Source: Closterium sp. NIES-65 (taxonomy: Eukaryota; Streptophyta; Zygnematophyceae; Desmidiales; Closteriaceae). Taken from it: a stretch of DNA of 64,000 nt. Of this stretch, positions 40,794-50,575 are shown in pieces (the first letter of the stretch is position 1; each line of letters starts with the position of its first letter). The notes under the pieces were generated by a model. It was not told the origin of the DNA. It ran no database searches and saw only the letters and a program-made list of their open reading frames with translations. The stretch covers positions 248,001 through 312,000 of the forward strand of contig CANXME010002092.1 in the NCBI GenBank assembly GCA_948144175.1. Direction: 5' to 3'. Made by a program: the position numbers and the translations under genes.

Positions 40794-40922
40794 TGTCAGG
40801 CATATATGCTATAGGCTGTGTAGGCTGTAGTGGGGCAATTCATATGGGGTACAACACTTTACGGTTTACTACTTGTACTCCTCATTCTGCTCAATGCATT
40901 CATTCTCTTTCTAAACTTCACA
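40794..40922 (+). repeat. 5' LTR of element L (129 bp)
   Basis: It starts TGTCAGGCATATATG and ends AACTTCACA, followed by TGGTATAGAGC (40923-40933). Confidence 0.85.
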
Positions 40923-41873
40923 TGGTATAGAGCTGGTTCCCTCGTAGGAACTGTTCCTAGGGCCCACCGAACTTTTTTTTCTGCCCGGAGCGTGCTTGGC
41001 CCCTGTCCGAGTCGCGCCCCGTGTCGATCCCCATAGTGGCCTCTAGCGGCCCCTCTCACGGCCCCTAGTGGCCCCGTCGCACTGCCCTAGCGGCCCCTTG
41101 TGGCCCCCCGCGGCCCCTTAGCGACCACTCGCGGCCCCGTCCCCACCTGGCGCCCTTTTCAACAGCCCCGTCGCCGCCCTCTCAGCGGCCTTGTCGCCGC
41201 CCTTTCAGCGGCCCTGTCGCCGCCCCTTACTGCGGCCGCCTCGCCGCCCTTAAGCTGCCCCATCGCCACCCCTTTCCGCGGCCCCGTCGCTGCCCCTTAC
41301 TGCGGCCCCATCGCCGCCCTTCAACGGCCCCGTCGCCGCCCTTCCGCGGCCCCGTCGCCGCCCTTTCAGCGGCCCGGTCGCCGCCTTCCCCCCCCCTTCC
41401 GCGGCCCCGACGCCGCTCTTTCAGCGGCACCGTTGCCGCCCTTCCGTGGCCCCGTCGCCGCCTTTTCAGCGGCCCCGTCGCCGCCCTTCCGCGGCCCCGT
41501 CGCCGCCCTTTCAGCGGCCCCGTCGCCGCCCTTCCGCGGCCCCATCGCCGCCCTTTTAGCGGCCCCGTCGCCGCCCTTCAGCGGCCCCGTCGCCGCCCTT
41601 CACGGCCCCGCCGAGCCGCCTTCGCTGCCGAGCCGCAGAGCCGCCGACCTGCCGAGCCGCTGCGCCGCCGAGCCACCGAGCCGTTGAACCGCCGAGCCGC
41701 CTTTGCTTTCGAGCCGCCGAGCCGCCTTTGCCGCCATGCCGCCGAGGCGCACTGCAGCCGAGGCGCCGCCGCCTATCAGCCTGCCCGGGACCGCCTCACT
41801 TTCCTGGTAAGAGCAGCGCCTCTGCTACTGCACTGCCCTGCCCCACTGTACTCACTGCCTGACTACTACTGTC
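40923..41873 (+). repeat. Leader of element L, minisatellite
   Basis: GGCCCCGTCGCCGCCCTTTC-type units fill 41150-41610. CCGAGCCGCC-type units follow to 41760. A consensus splice donor TTCCTGGTAAGAGC lies at 41801-41814, about 60 bases before the gag ATG. Confidence 0.8.
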
Positions 41874-43990
41874 ATGGCCACCCCTAGTGTTCTCACCTTT
41901 GACGCTGAGGGTCGGGCCATTGACTTTGAGGTCTGGGTAGATGATCTGCAGCTTTTCCTACAGTGCGATAGGGCAGACGGTCTCTCCCTGTTTGACCTCA
42001 CTTCTGGTGCCTCTCCTGCCCCTACTGCTGATGCTGACGCCACTGTTCGCTCACACTAGCCCATGCGCGATGCTGCTGCTCGCCTTGGTGTGCGCCGCCA
42101 CTTACCGACCACTGAGTAGGCACACTTTAGCCAGTACAAGAGTGCTCAGACCTTGTACTGTTATAGTCATAGTAGGCTCCAATGTGCCTAAAACGAAAGA
42201 TAGAGTGCACAGTCGGATTTCTGCACAGCGGCTTCAAACGTTCATATCGTTCTGGTCACTGCTTAAAATGACTTGATTCAACTTGGATCTAGAGCGTCTT
42301 ATTGTCTCCTACAATAGGCAATTTAGATCGCACGATTTCACCAAGTATTGACGACACAGCGCTGGTTTGAACGAACGGCACTATGGCAGCCACTATAGTC
42401 TTAGAAACACAAGATAGGAAGAAGTAAGGAAGAGTTACGAGTTGGGAATGACTCCTAGCTCCTACAAACCCCAAGAGCCGAGGTACAGTGATGTGGAACA
42501 GTGCCACACTGTCCCGAACCACGAAGGGTCTCGAAACTACCCTTCACTAGGGCCTACACCAAGTGAAATGTTACACTACACAAAGTAATGTAACTATCTT
42601 CAATATCTTGAGGTGCACCCTTTTGGCGAACTTCGAAATCACTCGAGCCCTGACACAAAGGCTCGGGCTCTTCATCACAAACTCATCCTTGGGTTCTTGA
42701 TGGGTATTCTGCACACACCTGCGACACGCCGAACGTTCGACACAGAACAAAATAGAAACCGCGCGCGAGACACAAACGACCGCGTAACACGCGTCTAGCG
42801 ATATCTCGCTATTGACTCGACACACACACTCGACATCATGACTCAACATTCACACACAATTATAAGCATGAAATATATATTATCCCATGCCCTCGTACCA
42901 TTCCATACACACACACATGGAAGCACACGGACAACAAGCCGAGTGCAAACCGTAGGGTTGCACCAACATGTACGACGCTGTAGTTGCACGCTACTCTTCC
43001 CCTGCCACTGCTGCACAGGGCCGCTTCATGCTACCGTACCTCTTCCCTGACCTTGCTCCCTTTCCCACAGTCGCTGACCTCATTACGCACCTCCGCACTA
43101 GTGACACTCGCTACCGCGCTGCGCTTCCTGCTGAGTTCTGCGCCAAGAACCTCCCCCCCATGTACATCACCCTCTACTACATAGTCACCCGGCTCCCTGA
43201 CTCTCTACGCGTAGTCAGGGACCACTTCCTCTCAATTTGCCCCACCACTCTCACCGTTGACCTCCTCGGGGAGTGCCTTCTAGCAGTAGAGAAGAACATA
43301 GTCGCTGTAGGAGCCTCTCGTGGTGACCCTCGCACCCCCATCTTTGAGGGGTGTTCCCCCTCAAACCTCTTGCCCTCTGTTGCCTCTGCTGCTGCAGCCA
43401 ACCTCGTTGGTTTCGAGTCGGTCGGCGCTGCGTCTGCCCTGAGCAAGAGACACCGCACTAGCAAGGGCAAGGGGGGCAAGGGCGCTGGAAGGGCTGGCAG
43501 GGGCGATGGAGGTGGTGGTGGAGGCAGTGGAGGGGGTGGGGGTGGCGGTGGGAGTGGTGCCGGGGGTGGCGGCGGCGGTGGCAGCAGTGAAGGCGGAGGA
43601 GGCGGCGGTGGTGGCGGAGGGAGCGGAGGCGGCGGAGGTGGCGGAGGAGGCGGAGGTGGAGGAGATGGCGGGGGCGGCGGCGGCGGCGGCGGTGGTGGAG
43701 CGGGTCGCGACTTTGCGCAAAGGAGTGGCTCAGGTGGTGGTCCGCGCTAGCAGCAGCGGAGTGGTGTGACCCTGCCCCTCAGCAGCTTCGTGTGTGGTAC
43801 ACTGCGCGTCAGCCCGGTGGGGGTTACTGGTCCCTGCACTTACGTCCTCCGTACCGGCGACCGAGCTGGTGAGCAGTGCGGGGGCCCGCACTCCACCCAG
43901 CGCTGCTTCGGTCGCCTGACGGACGCGTGGCGTTGCCAGTTCCCTGAGGCGTCAGAGATCCCTCGCTGGGGAGATCTGTCTAGGGCGGGG
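41874..43990 (+). pseudogene. gag: gag of element L, interrupted by insert M
   Basis: ATG 41874 gives MATPSVLTFDAEGRAIDFEV. TAG occupies codon 62 (42057-42059), where A, D and E have Trp; a second TAG follows at about 42117. M is inserted between the codons of QTLY and DAVVARY. After M the frame is open from 42969 to 43750 through MYITLYYIVTRLPDSLRVV, the basic linker and the glycine tract (43490-43705), ending in TAG at GGGPR*. The finger CTYVLRTGDRAGEQCGGPHS follows in the frame opening at 43766. Confidence 0.85.
42159..42968 (+). mobile_element. Insert M: solo LTR candidate (810 bp, TSD TGTAC)
   Basis: The insert has TG...CA ends (TGTTATAGTCATAG to GCACCAACA) and interrupts gag exactly between two codons. 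TGTAC at 42154-42158 is repeated at 42969-42973. It has no coding potential and is AT-richer than its host element. The length, ends and five-base duplication fit a solo LTR left by recombination of an unrelated LTR element; no other copy is in the window. Confidence 0.75.
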
Positions 43991-44880
43991 GTTGCCATGT
44001 ATTTTGTGACTACTAGTGTTGAGGGTGAATGTTACCTGTGTGTACCGCCTGACCCGAGCATTGAGGCCACTGCTCTAGGTGCTGGTGAGGCTGGTGCTCT
44101 AGGTACTAGTGCGTCAGCTGCCCCAGGTGCCAGTGCGTCTGCTACCCCAGGTGCTGGTGAATATGCTCTCTCAGGTACTACGTCGGCTCACGCCTTCCAC
44201 ACCTTCACCCTTAACTCGGGTGCATCCCGCTCCTTCTTTCGAGACCGCACCACTCTAACGCCGCTCAGTCAGCCGGTTGCACTCTCCCTGGCGGACCCCT
44301 CTGGGGGTCCTGTCCTTGCTAGCTTCTGCACTGTCTTACCGTGCCCAGCAGCCCCCTCTGGCACCCTGTCAGGTCTCTACCTCCCCTCGTTCTCTATGAA
44401 CTTGGTGAGTGGAGCGGACCTACAAAATAGGGGGGTTGACAAGTTCACTCCTGCGAGTCAGTGAGTGACCCACTGCACGTGTGCTCGGACAGGCCGACAC
44501 TTGGCCACATTCACCCGTCGGCCAAGGTTGAGCCTGTACACCCTTACTACTGAGTCTCCTCCTGCTGCTGAGTCTGCCCACGTAGCTGCGTTGAGTCAGG
44601 TGTTTGCTGCAGCGTCCAAGTCACGTCCTGAGTCTGCTCCCTGCTCGTGTCGTCTACTGTCCCACCAGACTCTCCTCTGGCACCACCGCCTTGGTCACCC
44701 CTCCCTGCCTCGACTCCTAGGCATGGCCTCCCGTGTCCTTGTCTCAGGTCTTCCTCGGTCTCTCCCTCCCCTACCTCCGAGGCCTGGCCCTACCTGCGTC
44801 CCTTGCGTCGAGGGGCGACAGCACGCCGCCCCTCACTCCTCCTAGTTTCCTCCGACAGAGGCTCCGCTATAGACCCTCCA
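43991..44880 (+). pseudogene. pol: Protease and GAG-pre-integrase of element L with Asp-to-Asn active site
   Basis: The protease site reads NSGAS (44213-44227) rather than DSGAS, so the catalytic Asp is lost. TGA at 44461 interrupts after TPASQ. TLLWHHRLGHPSLPRLLG and CVPCVEGRQ complete the zinc domain. Confidence 0.85.
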
Positions 44881-46333
44881 CAAGGACGTGTGGGGCCTCG
44901 CCCGCGTCCGTGGGCAAGGGCACGAGCGGTACTTCTTGCTGGTGGTTGACGACTACTCACGTTACACCACAGTCTTCCCCTTGCGTAGCAAGGGTGACGT
45001 CATTGAGGTGTTGATCGACTGGATCCGCGCAGCTCGTCTCCAACTCAGAGAGAGTTTCGGCTCGGACTTTCCTGTTCTGCGTCTGCACTCTGACCCAGGC
45101 GGAGAGTTTTCCTCTGCACGTCTGGGAGCCTTCTGTCGTACACAGAGTATCCGCTAGAGCTTCACGCTTGCGGCCTCTCCATAGCAAAATGGGATTGCTG
45201 AGCGCCGCATTGGCATGGTCATGGACGTCGCTCGTACGTCCATGATGCATGCGACTGCCCCCCATTTTCTGTGGCCATTTGCGGTCCAGTACGCCGCGCA
45301 TCAGCTCAACCTTCAGCCTTGGGTCTCCTTTCTAGAGACCTCCCCCGACTTGCGGTGGACCGGGAAGGTTGGCGATGCGTCTGCGTTTCGGGTCTCGGGA
45401 TCTCGGGCGTTTGTCCACGACTTGTCTACGGACAAGCTGTCCCCCATTGCAGTTCCTTGCGTCTTCCTTGGCCTCCCCCCTGACGCGCATGGGTGGCAGT
45501 TTTACCACCCCACCTCGCGACGTGTTCTGTCCTCCCAGGACGTCACCTTTGACGAGTCGGTGCCTTACTACCGTCTCTTCCCCTACCGCGCTGCGCGCCC
45601 CCCCCCCCCCCCCCCCCTCCCGCCGCCGCTCTTCCTTGCGCCAGGTTCTCCCCCGGTAGACCCCCTCCCCCCTCAGGGTCCTGCCCCGTCAGGTGTGTCC
45701 CAGGTAGACGCAGTCGAGCTTGTCGAGGTAGCTGTTGACTCTGGTGCTGCTAGAGGTGCTGCGCCTGCGGGTGCCGGGTCTGGGGGTGCTGAGTCTAGGG
45801 GTGCTGGGCCTGGGGGTGCTGAGCCTGGGGGTGCAGGGTCTGGGGGTGCTGAGCTTGGGGGTGCTGAGCCTGGAGGTGCGGAGCCTGGGAGTGCGGAGCG
45901 TGGGGGCGCTGGGTCTGCTCGTGTTGTCGCCGGTGGTACTTCGTCGAGGCGGGAGCAACTCTCTCCACAGGAGCTGCGCGAGTGGTTTGCCCGCCGCTGG
46001 AGACGTGCTGCTGAGACTGGGGGTGCTGCTGGGGCTACTCGAGTTGGTCCTGCTGGAGCTGCTAGCGGTGCTGGTGCTGCTGGAGGTGGAGCTGCTGGGG
46101 GTGTTGGTGCTGGTGTTTCTACTGGTGCAAGTGCGTCTGGGGGTGCTGCTGAGGCTGCTGTTGCTGACGGTCCTACTGGAGTTGGTGCTGCTCGAGCTGA
46201 AGCTGCTGGGGGTGTTGGCGCTGGGGGTGCTACTAGCTCTGGTCCTTCTGAGGGTGCTGGAGTTGGAGCAAGAGGTGTTGCTGGCGCTAGTGCTGCCGCT
46301 GGGGGTACTGGTGCCGTCCTTGCTCGTTCTTGA
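44881..46333 (+). pseudogene. pol: Integrase and Gly/Ala-rich linker of element L
   Basis: The core has KDVWGLARVRGQGHERYFLL, LRLHSDPGGEFSS (second Asp) and NGIAERRIGMVMDVARTS (Glu). Stops occur at 45157 (SIR*) and near 45183. From 45215 a 372-codon frame covers the C-terminal part, a proline run (45598-45617) and the linker: GGAEPGGAE-type repeats, one LSPQELREWFARRWRRAA (about 45958-46010), and GGVGAGVSTGA-type repeats. Confidence 0.88.
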
Positions 46334-47610
46334 GGTGCTGCGTGGCCGAGGGCGTACTTCGTTCCGCTCCTGGAGCAGGTTCTTGGTCTCCCGCCCTCTC
46401 CTGGTCCTCCTCCTCCCTTAGAGTGTCCACAGCCCGTCCAGTCGGAGTCACAGTTACAGCCCGCCTCCCCTCTACCTGCTCCTTCTCCCTACACTGGTCC
46501 TACTGGAGGTCTTGCTGAGTGTCGTGAGCCTGCGTCTCATCCTGCATCGCCTGTTCGTGCTACTCGCACTAGTGGTCGTATTGCGCGTCCGCGTCCTCCT
46601 GCGGTCCCCGGCACACACCAGATGGTGCTGCGTCCTTCCTCTGCTCCTCTGCATGTCCCGTTGCCGTCTCCTCCAGAGTCCTCTCTTCCTACTCTTGCTG
46701 ACCCGAGGTCTGACTCTCTTCGTGCTGCTAGTCCTTCTGTCACGCGTCTCCTGGCTACTGTTGTCACTGACCCTTCCTTTGAGTCCACTGTTGCGTCCGC
46801 CCTAGTTGCTGAGCTTGTCGCTTCCACTTCACGTACTCCTCGCCTCAGGCCACTCCTCTGTCTACTCGCCACTCGCTCTCAGCTCTGCCTTCGGATGAGT
46901 CCGTAGAGCCGAGTGGCCCATACCCAGAGCTTGTTGGCTGCCTCATGTATCTGATGACCTGCACACAACCTGACCTTGCATACCCTCTTAGCATCTTGGC
47001 ACACTATGTTGCTCCTGGGAGACACCGACCAGGGCACATGGCTGCAGCGAAGAGGGTGTTGTGCTACGTGTGGAGTACGTCAGGCATGGGGCTAGTGCTT
47101 GGAGGGCGACGTCGAGTGGTCCTCAGAGGTCACGCAGACGCTTCTTGGGCTGACGACCAGGCTCTGCAGCAGTCGTCACAGGGTTACACCTTCAGCCTTG
47201 GTTCCGGCTCTGTTTCGTGGTGGTCTACCCGCTCGTCTTTTCTTCTCAGCTCCAGCTGTGAGGCCGAGATCTACGCAGGGGTCATGGCTGCACAGGAGTT
47301 ACGCTGGCTCACCTACTTGCTGACTGACCTAGGAGAGGCGCCTTGTTCTCCTCCAGTTCTGTACGTAGACAACAAGGCCATGGTGGCCTTGTGTTGGGAG
47401 CACAGACTGGAGCACAGAACGAAGCACATTGCTCTTCGCTACTTCCTTGCTCGTGAGCTGCAGCAGCGTGGTCAGCTGTGCCTTGCTTACGTGGCCTCTG
47501 AGGCCAACATTGCTGATATCTTTACCAAGGCACTTCCGCCTGGTGATCATCAGCGTTTCTGTACGATGCTAGGTCTTGTGCCTACATGGCCTCACTTGCT
47601 CACTTCTTGA
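46334..47610 (+). pseudogene. pol: Pre-RT linker and RNase H of element L, RT deleted
   Basis: The linker (LECPQPVQSESQ, PSPPESSLPTLADP) reaches VAELV at about 46818 and then jumps to sequence downstream of the RT palm (TYSSPQATPLST, read in another frame). The YVDD region is gone. A clean 221-codon frame (46945-47610) holds the end of RT and RNase H, with GHADASWADDQ, SSCEAEIYAG and YVDNKAMVALCWE, and the usual ending LVPTWPHLLTS. Confidence 0.88.
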
Positions 47611-47807
47611 CCTTGCTTGTACTGTGATCTTTCTATACCTGCACTTGATTGATAACCTTTATATATGATCTTGCATGTGAACTGGCCTTTTTGCCTTGCT
47701 CTTGTGCTCGGATTGTGTGGCGACGTTGTGATCCACCCTGAGCTTGCTTTGCTTTGCTTGACTGGTCTTGTGACCTCTTGTTCTCCCCCACTTTGCCTAT
47801 GGGGGTG

Positions 47808-47932
47808 TGTCAAACTCATATGCTATAGTCTGTGTAGGCTGTAGTGGGGTAGACAATATGGGGTACAACACTTCTAGGTTTTCTACTTGTACCCACTTGC
47901 TTGCTAGTTCATTCATTCCTCATTTCTTCACA
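47808..47932 (+). repeat. 3' LTR of element L (125 bp)
   Basis: It starts TGTCAAACTCATATG and ends TTCTTCACA. The polypurine tract ATGGGGGTG precedes it. It is closer to the LTR at 49734 than to its own 5' LTR. Confidence 0.85.
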
Positions 47933-48637
47933 AGGCTATAGCGAGTATAACTGTTTTACTTAGTGGAACAAAGCTTGTTGAAAAGGCAGGCCCATCAACA
48001 ATATATATATAAGAACGGCCAATGAGGCAACACTCCTGACATTTGTATACACTTAGATGCTTATTACCCATGGAATGGAATGCTACGGTAGTATACCAGC
48101 GCTCTAACATAACGTGTCAATTTTCGCAGCTGGGAAAAAAAAACTGAAAAAAAAAAAAAACTATGTGGGTTTTTTCCATTCAGGCTGGTTTTGCGATAGT
48201 CAGATTTATGTAAATAGACATTTGCGAAGTAATTAAGTTAATATGAAAGATCATAGGTCCCAAAAAATGTTTGTTACTTCAATCTCAACGGTGTACTACG
48301 TAGCGTTGACTCTACAACTCGAGAAATATTGGAACTTGGAGACCCAACACCCTTCCCTCGTCCTCTCCTGTTCCCCCCACCCCCTCCCTTCCCTCTCTTC
48401 CCCTCCACAGCAACCACACAAACCTTCCCCGTCTCTCCCAGCCTCTCCCTTCTGAAGGTCCAAAATTGCCTCTCCTTTCCAACTCGGGTGGCTTCTTACT
48501 TAAGAGTTTTGCTCAATTCCGCGGAGTCGCGGTTCGTTTTATTATCGCCACGTGGCATGCCTTTGATTGTGTGAACCGCGATCTGTTTTATTGTTATCAC
48601 AAAATTCAAGAAAAGTTTAGTTAAGTTTTGTACTGCG
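47933..48637. other. Unassigned AT-rich sequence
   Basis: Contains TATA and poly-A runs (48136-48161) and a C-rich stretch (48350-48450). I see no open frame with a recognisable family and no transposon ends. It may be remaining host DNA. Confidence 0.4.
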
Positions 48638-48752
48638 CTGCCCGCGGGCAGAAATAAAACCCATTCAACCCTAAACACCTTGCCTCTGGGTGTTTAGGGT
48701 TGATGCCTCCCTAACGCATGCTTTACCTTATGGGTTTTATTGCCCGTGGGCA
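48638..48752. repeat. Nested foldback structure
   Basis: CCCGCGGGCAGAAATAAAACCCAT (48641-48664) pairs with ATGGGTTTTATTGCCCGTGGGC (48730-48751), with a two-base bulge and one mismatch. Inside, AACCCTAAACACC pairs perfectly with GGTGTTTAGGGTT (48666-48701). It may be a small MITE-like element, although no flanking duplication was identified. Confidence 0.6.
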
Positions 48753-48786
48753 ACACTATACAGAGCTTAACATTGTTATCCATGCC

Positions 48787-49002
48787 ATGCCTCTGGTGCC
48801 TCCCCTGCCCCGCCTGCTACTGCTGACAGCACTGTTTGCTCACAGTGGGCGACACGCGATGCTGCTGCCCGTCTTGCTGTGCGTCGCCACTTACCGACCA
48901 CTGAGCGTGCACACTTTAGCCAGTACAAGAGTGCTCAGACCTTGTACGACGCTGTAGTTGCACGCTACTCTTCCCCTCCCACTGCTGCTCTGAGCCGCCT
49001 CA
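48787..49002 (+). pseudogene. gag: Copia gag fragment N1 (plus strand)
   Basis: It carries the capsid segment from SGASPAPPATADSTVCSQWAT through RRHLPTTERAHFSQYKSAQT to DAVVARYSSPPTAALSRL. It stops abruptly and is followed within ten bases by an inverted copy of part of the same segment (N2). Confidence 0.8.
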
Positions 49003-49008
49003 AACGGT

Positions 49009-49674
49009 CTAAATTGTGCACGCTCAGTGGTCAGTAAGTAACGGCGCACAGCAAGGCGAGCAGCAGCATCGCGCGTGGCCCACTGTGAGCGAACAGTGGC
49101 GTCAGCATCAGCAGCAGGGGCAGGAGAGGCACAAGAAGTGAGGTCAAACAGGGAGAGGCCGTCTACCCTATCGCACTGAAGAAACAGCTGGAGGTCATCG
49201 ACCCAGACCTCAAAGTCAACGGCACGGCGGGGCCACGGAGGGGCCTAGGCGGGGCTGTTAGGGGCCAGACCGAGCCGCGGAGGGGCCTAGGCGAGGCCGC
49301 GAGGGGGCCGTAAGGGGCCTAAGCGGGGCCGTAAGGCGCCAGACGGGGCCGTAAGGGGCCGTAAGGGGCCGTAAGGGCGGCGCGAGGGGCCGTAGAAGAC
49401 GGCGCGAGGGCCGTAAGGGCATTCAAAGGGGGCCACTAAGGGCGGCTCGAGGCGCTACTCGGGTAGGAGCGAAGCGCGCTCTGGGCAGGGAAGAAAAAAA
49501 TCATGGTGGGCCCTAGGCAGCATTCCCACTCGGGAACCTGCTCGATACCATGACGAGAAATGAGAATGGATGTATGAACTATGAAACAATTGGGTACAAG
49601 TTCTAACCCTAATTGGGTTGTACCCCTTATAGGCTAACCCTAATTAGGTTGTACCCCTTATAGGCTAACCCTAA
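49009..49674 (-). mobile_element. Copia fragment N2: gag start, leader and partial LTR (minus strand)
   Basis: The minus-strand gag piece (49009-49222) covers the capsid start and joins a short GC-rich leader (49223-49490). The primer site is the complement of 49540-49550. The LTR starts at 49551 but its far part is replaced by two copies of a 31-bp unit (AACCCTAATT..GTACCCCTTATAGGCT) ending at about 49674. With N1 it forms an inverted repeat with arms of about 130 bp. Confidence 0.75.
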
Positions 49675-49860
49675 TTGCTTTGCTTGACTGGTCTTGTGAC
49701 CTCTTGTTCTCCCCCACTTCGCCAATGGGGGTGTGTCAAGCTCATATTATATAGCTTGTGTAGGCTATAGTGGGGTAGACACTATGGGGTACAGATTCCT
49801 AGGGTTTCCTACTTGTACCCAACTTTGTGCTATTTCTTTTTTTTTTCCTCAATTCTCACA
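49675..49860 (+). mobile_element. 3' tail of a copia element (O): 3' UTR, polypurine tract and LTR
   Basis: GCTTTGCTTGACTGGTCTTG and the polypurine tract ATGGGGGTG precede an LTR from TGTCAAGCTCATATT (49734) to TTCTCACA (49860). The rest of the element is absent; its place is taken by fragment N2. Confidence 0.8.
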
Positions 49861-50231
49861 CAACCCTAAATACCGAACGCCTCCCAATATTTTGGAAAAC
49901 ATATTGCAACCCACTTGACAAAAAAAATAATATCCACCTTGGAAAGGGATGCGACTCGGGAGGCATCAACCCTAAAAACAATGCCCATTCCCGTGTTTAT
50001 GGTTGATCCCTCTCGAAAATGCATTCAGGTTCCCTATGGGGTTTTTTTTTTTTTTTGCCATGCCCGAATAGGTCTCGGTAGCGTCGTCTAGTACTTTCGG
50101 TAGCATTGTTTAGCAGTCGGTTGTGCTAGTGAGCACTACCAAGTGAATTATATAGGCTTCATTCTCTTACTACCTTAATTTCCGTACATATATCCAAGTC
50201 GGGAGGGTAAACTAGATGGTTTTGTTTTTGT
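49861..50231. other. Unassigned AT-rich sequence, target of element Q
   Basis: CGGGAGGCATCAACCCTAAA (49957-49976) is the reverse complement of part of the foldback at 48690-48711, so the two may be ends of one older repeat. A run of 16 T lies at 50041-50056. The last five bases, TTTGT, are the target duplication of element Q. No gene is seen. Confidence 0.45.
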
Positions 50232-50367
50232 TGTGGAAAATAGAACAAGAATGAATGAACTATGAGTGAAGTGAGTACAAATAGCAAAACCCTAATTGGG
50301 TTGTACCCCCTATGGTATACCCCACTGTAGCCTACACAACAGCATAAGTTACATATATGTTCTGACA
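50232..50367 (-). repeat. 3' LTR of element Q (136 bp)
   Basis: Minus-strand ends are TGTCAGAACATATATG and CTATTTTCCACA. The polypurine tract (complement of 50368-50376) lies next to it. It carries AAACCCTAATTGGGTT on the plus strand. Confidence 0.93.
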
Positions 50368-50575
50368 CACCCCCATAGGCAAAGTGGGGGAGAACAAGGG
50401 GTCACAAGACCAGTCAAGCAAAGCAAAGCAAAGCTCAGGGTGGATCACAAAGTCACCACGCAGTCCGAGCACAAGAGCAAGGCCACAAGGCCAGTTCACA
50501 TGCAGGAGTACACACATATATATATAAAGTTAGACAAGCAAGAGAAGGTATATATATGTGACAGTACAAGGAAAG

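Larger units (their letters stand above)
40794..47932 (+). mobile_element. Copia element L with internal RT deletion and solo-LTR insert M
   Basis: The order is LTR, primer site, leader, gag, protease, integrase, linker, RNase H tail, polypurine tract and 3' LTR. The two LTRs (129 and 125 bp) are clearly more different than those of other copies (roughly three quarters identical by eye). The flanks gtttc and aggct do not form a duplication. RT is deleted from about 46820. This could be an old insertion or a recombinant of two related elements. Confidence 0.8.

Noticed and set aside
43766-47610. Element L as an autonomous retrotransposon
   Set aside because: The protease Asp is replaced by Asn, gag and integrase carry stops, and the RT palm with YVDD is deleted.
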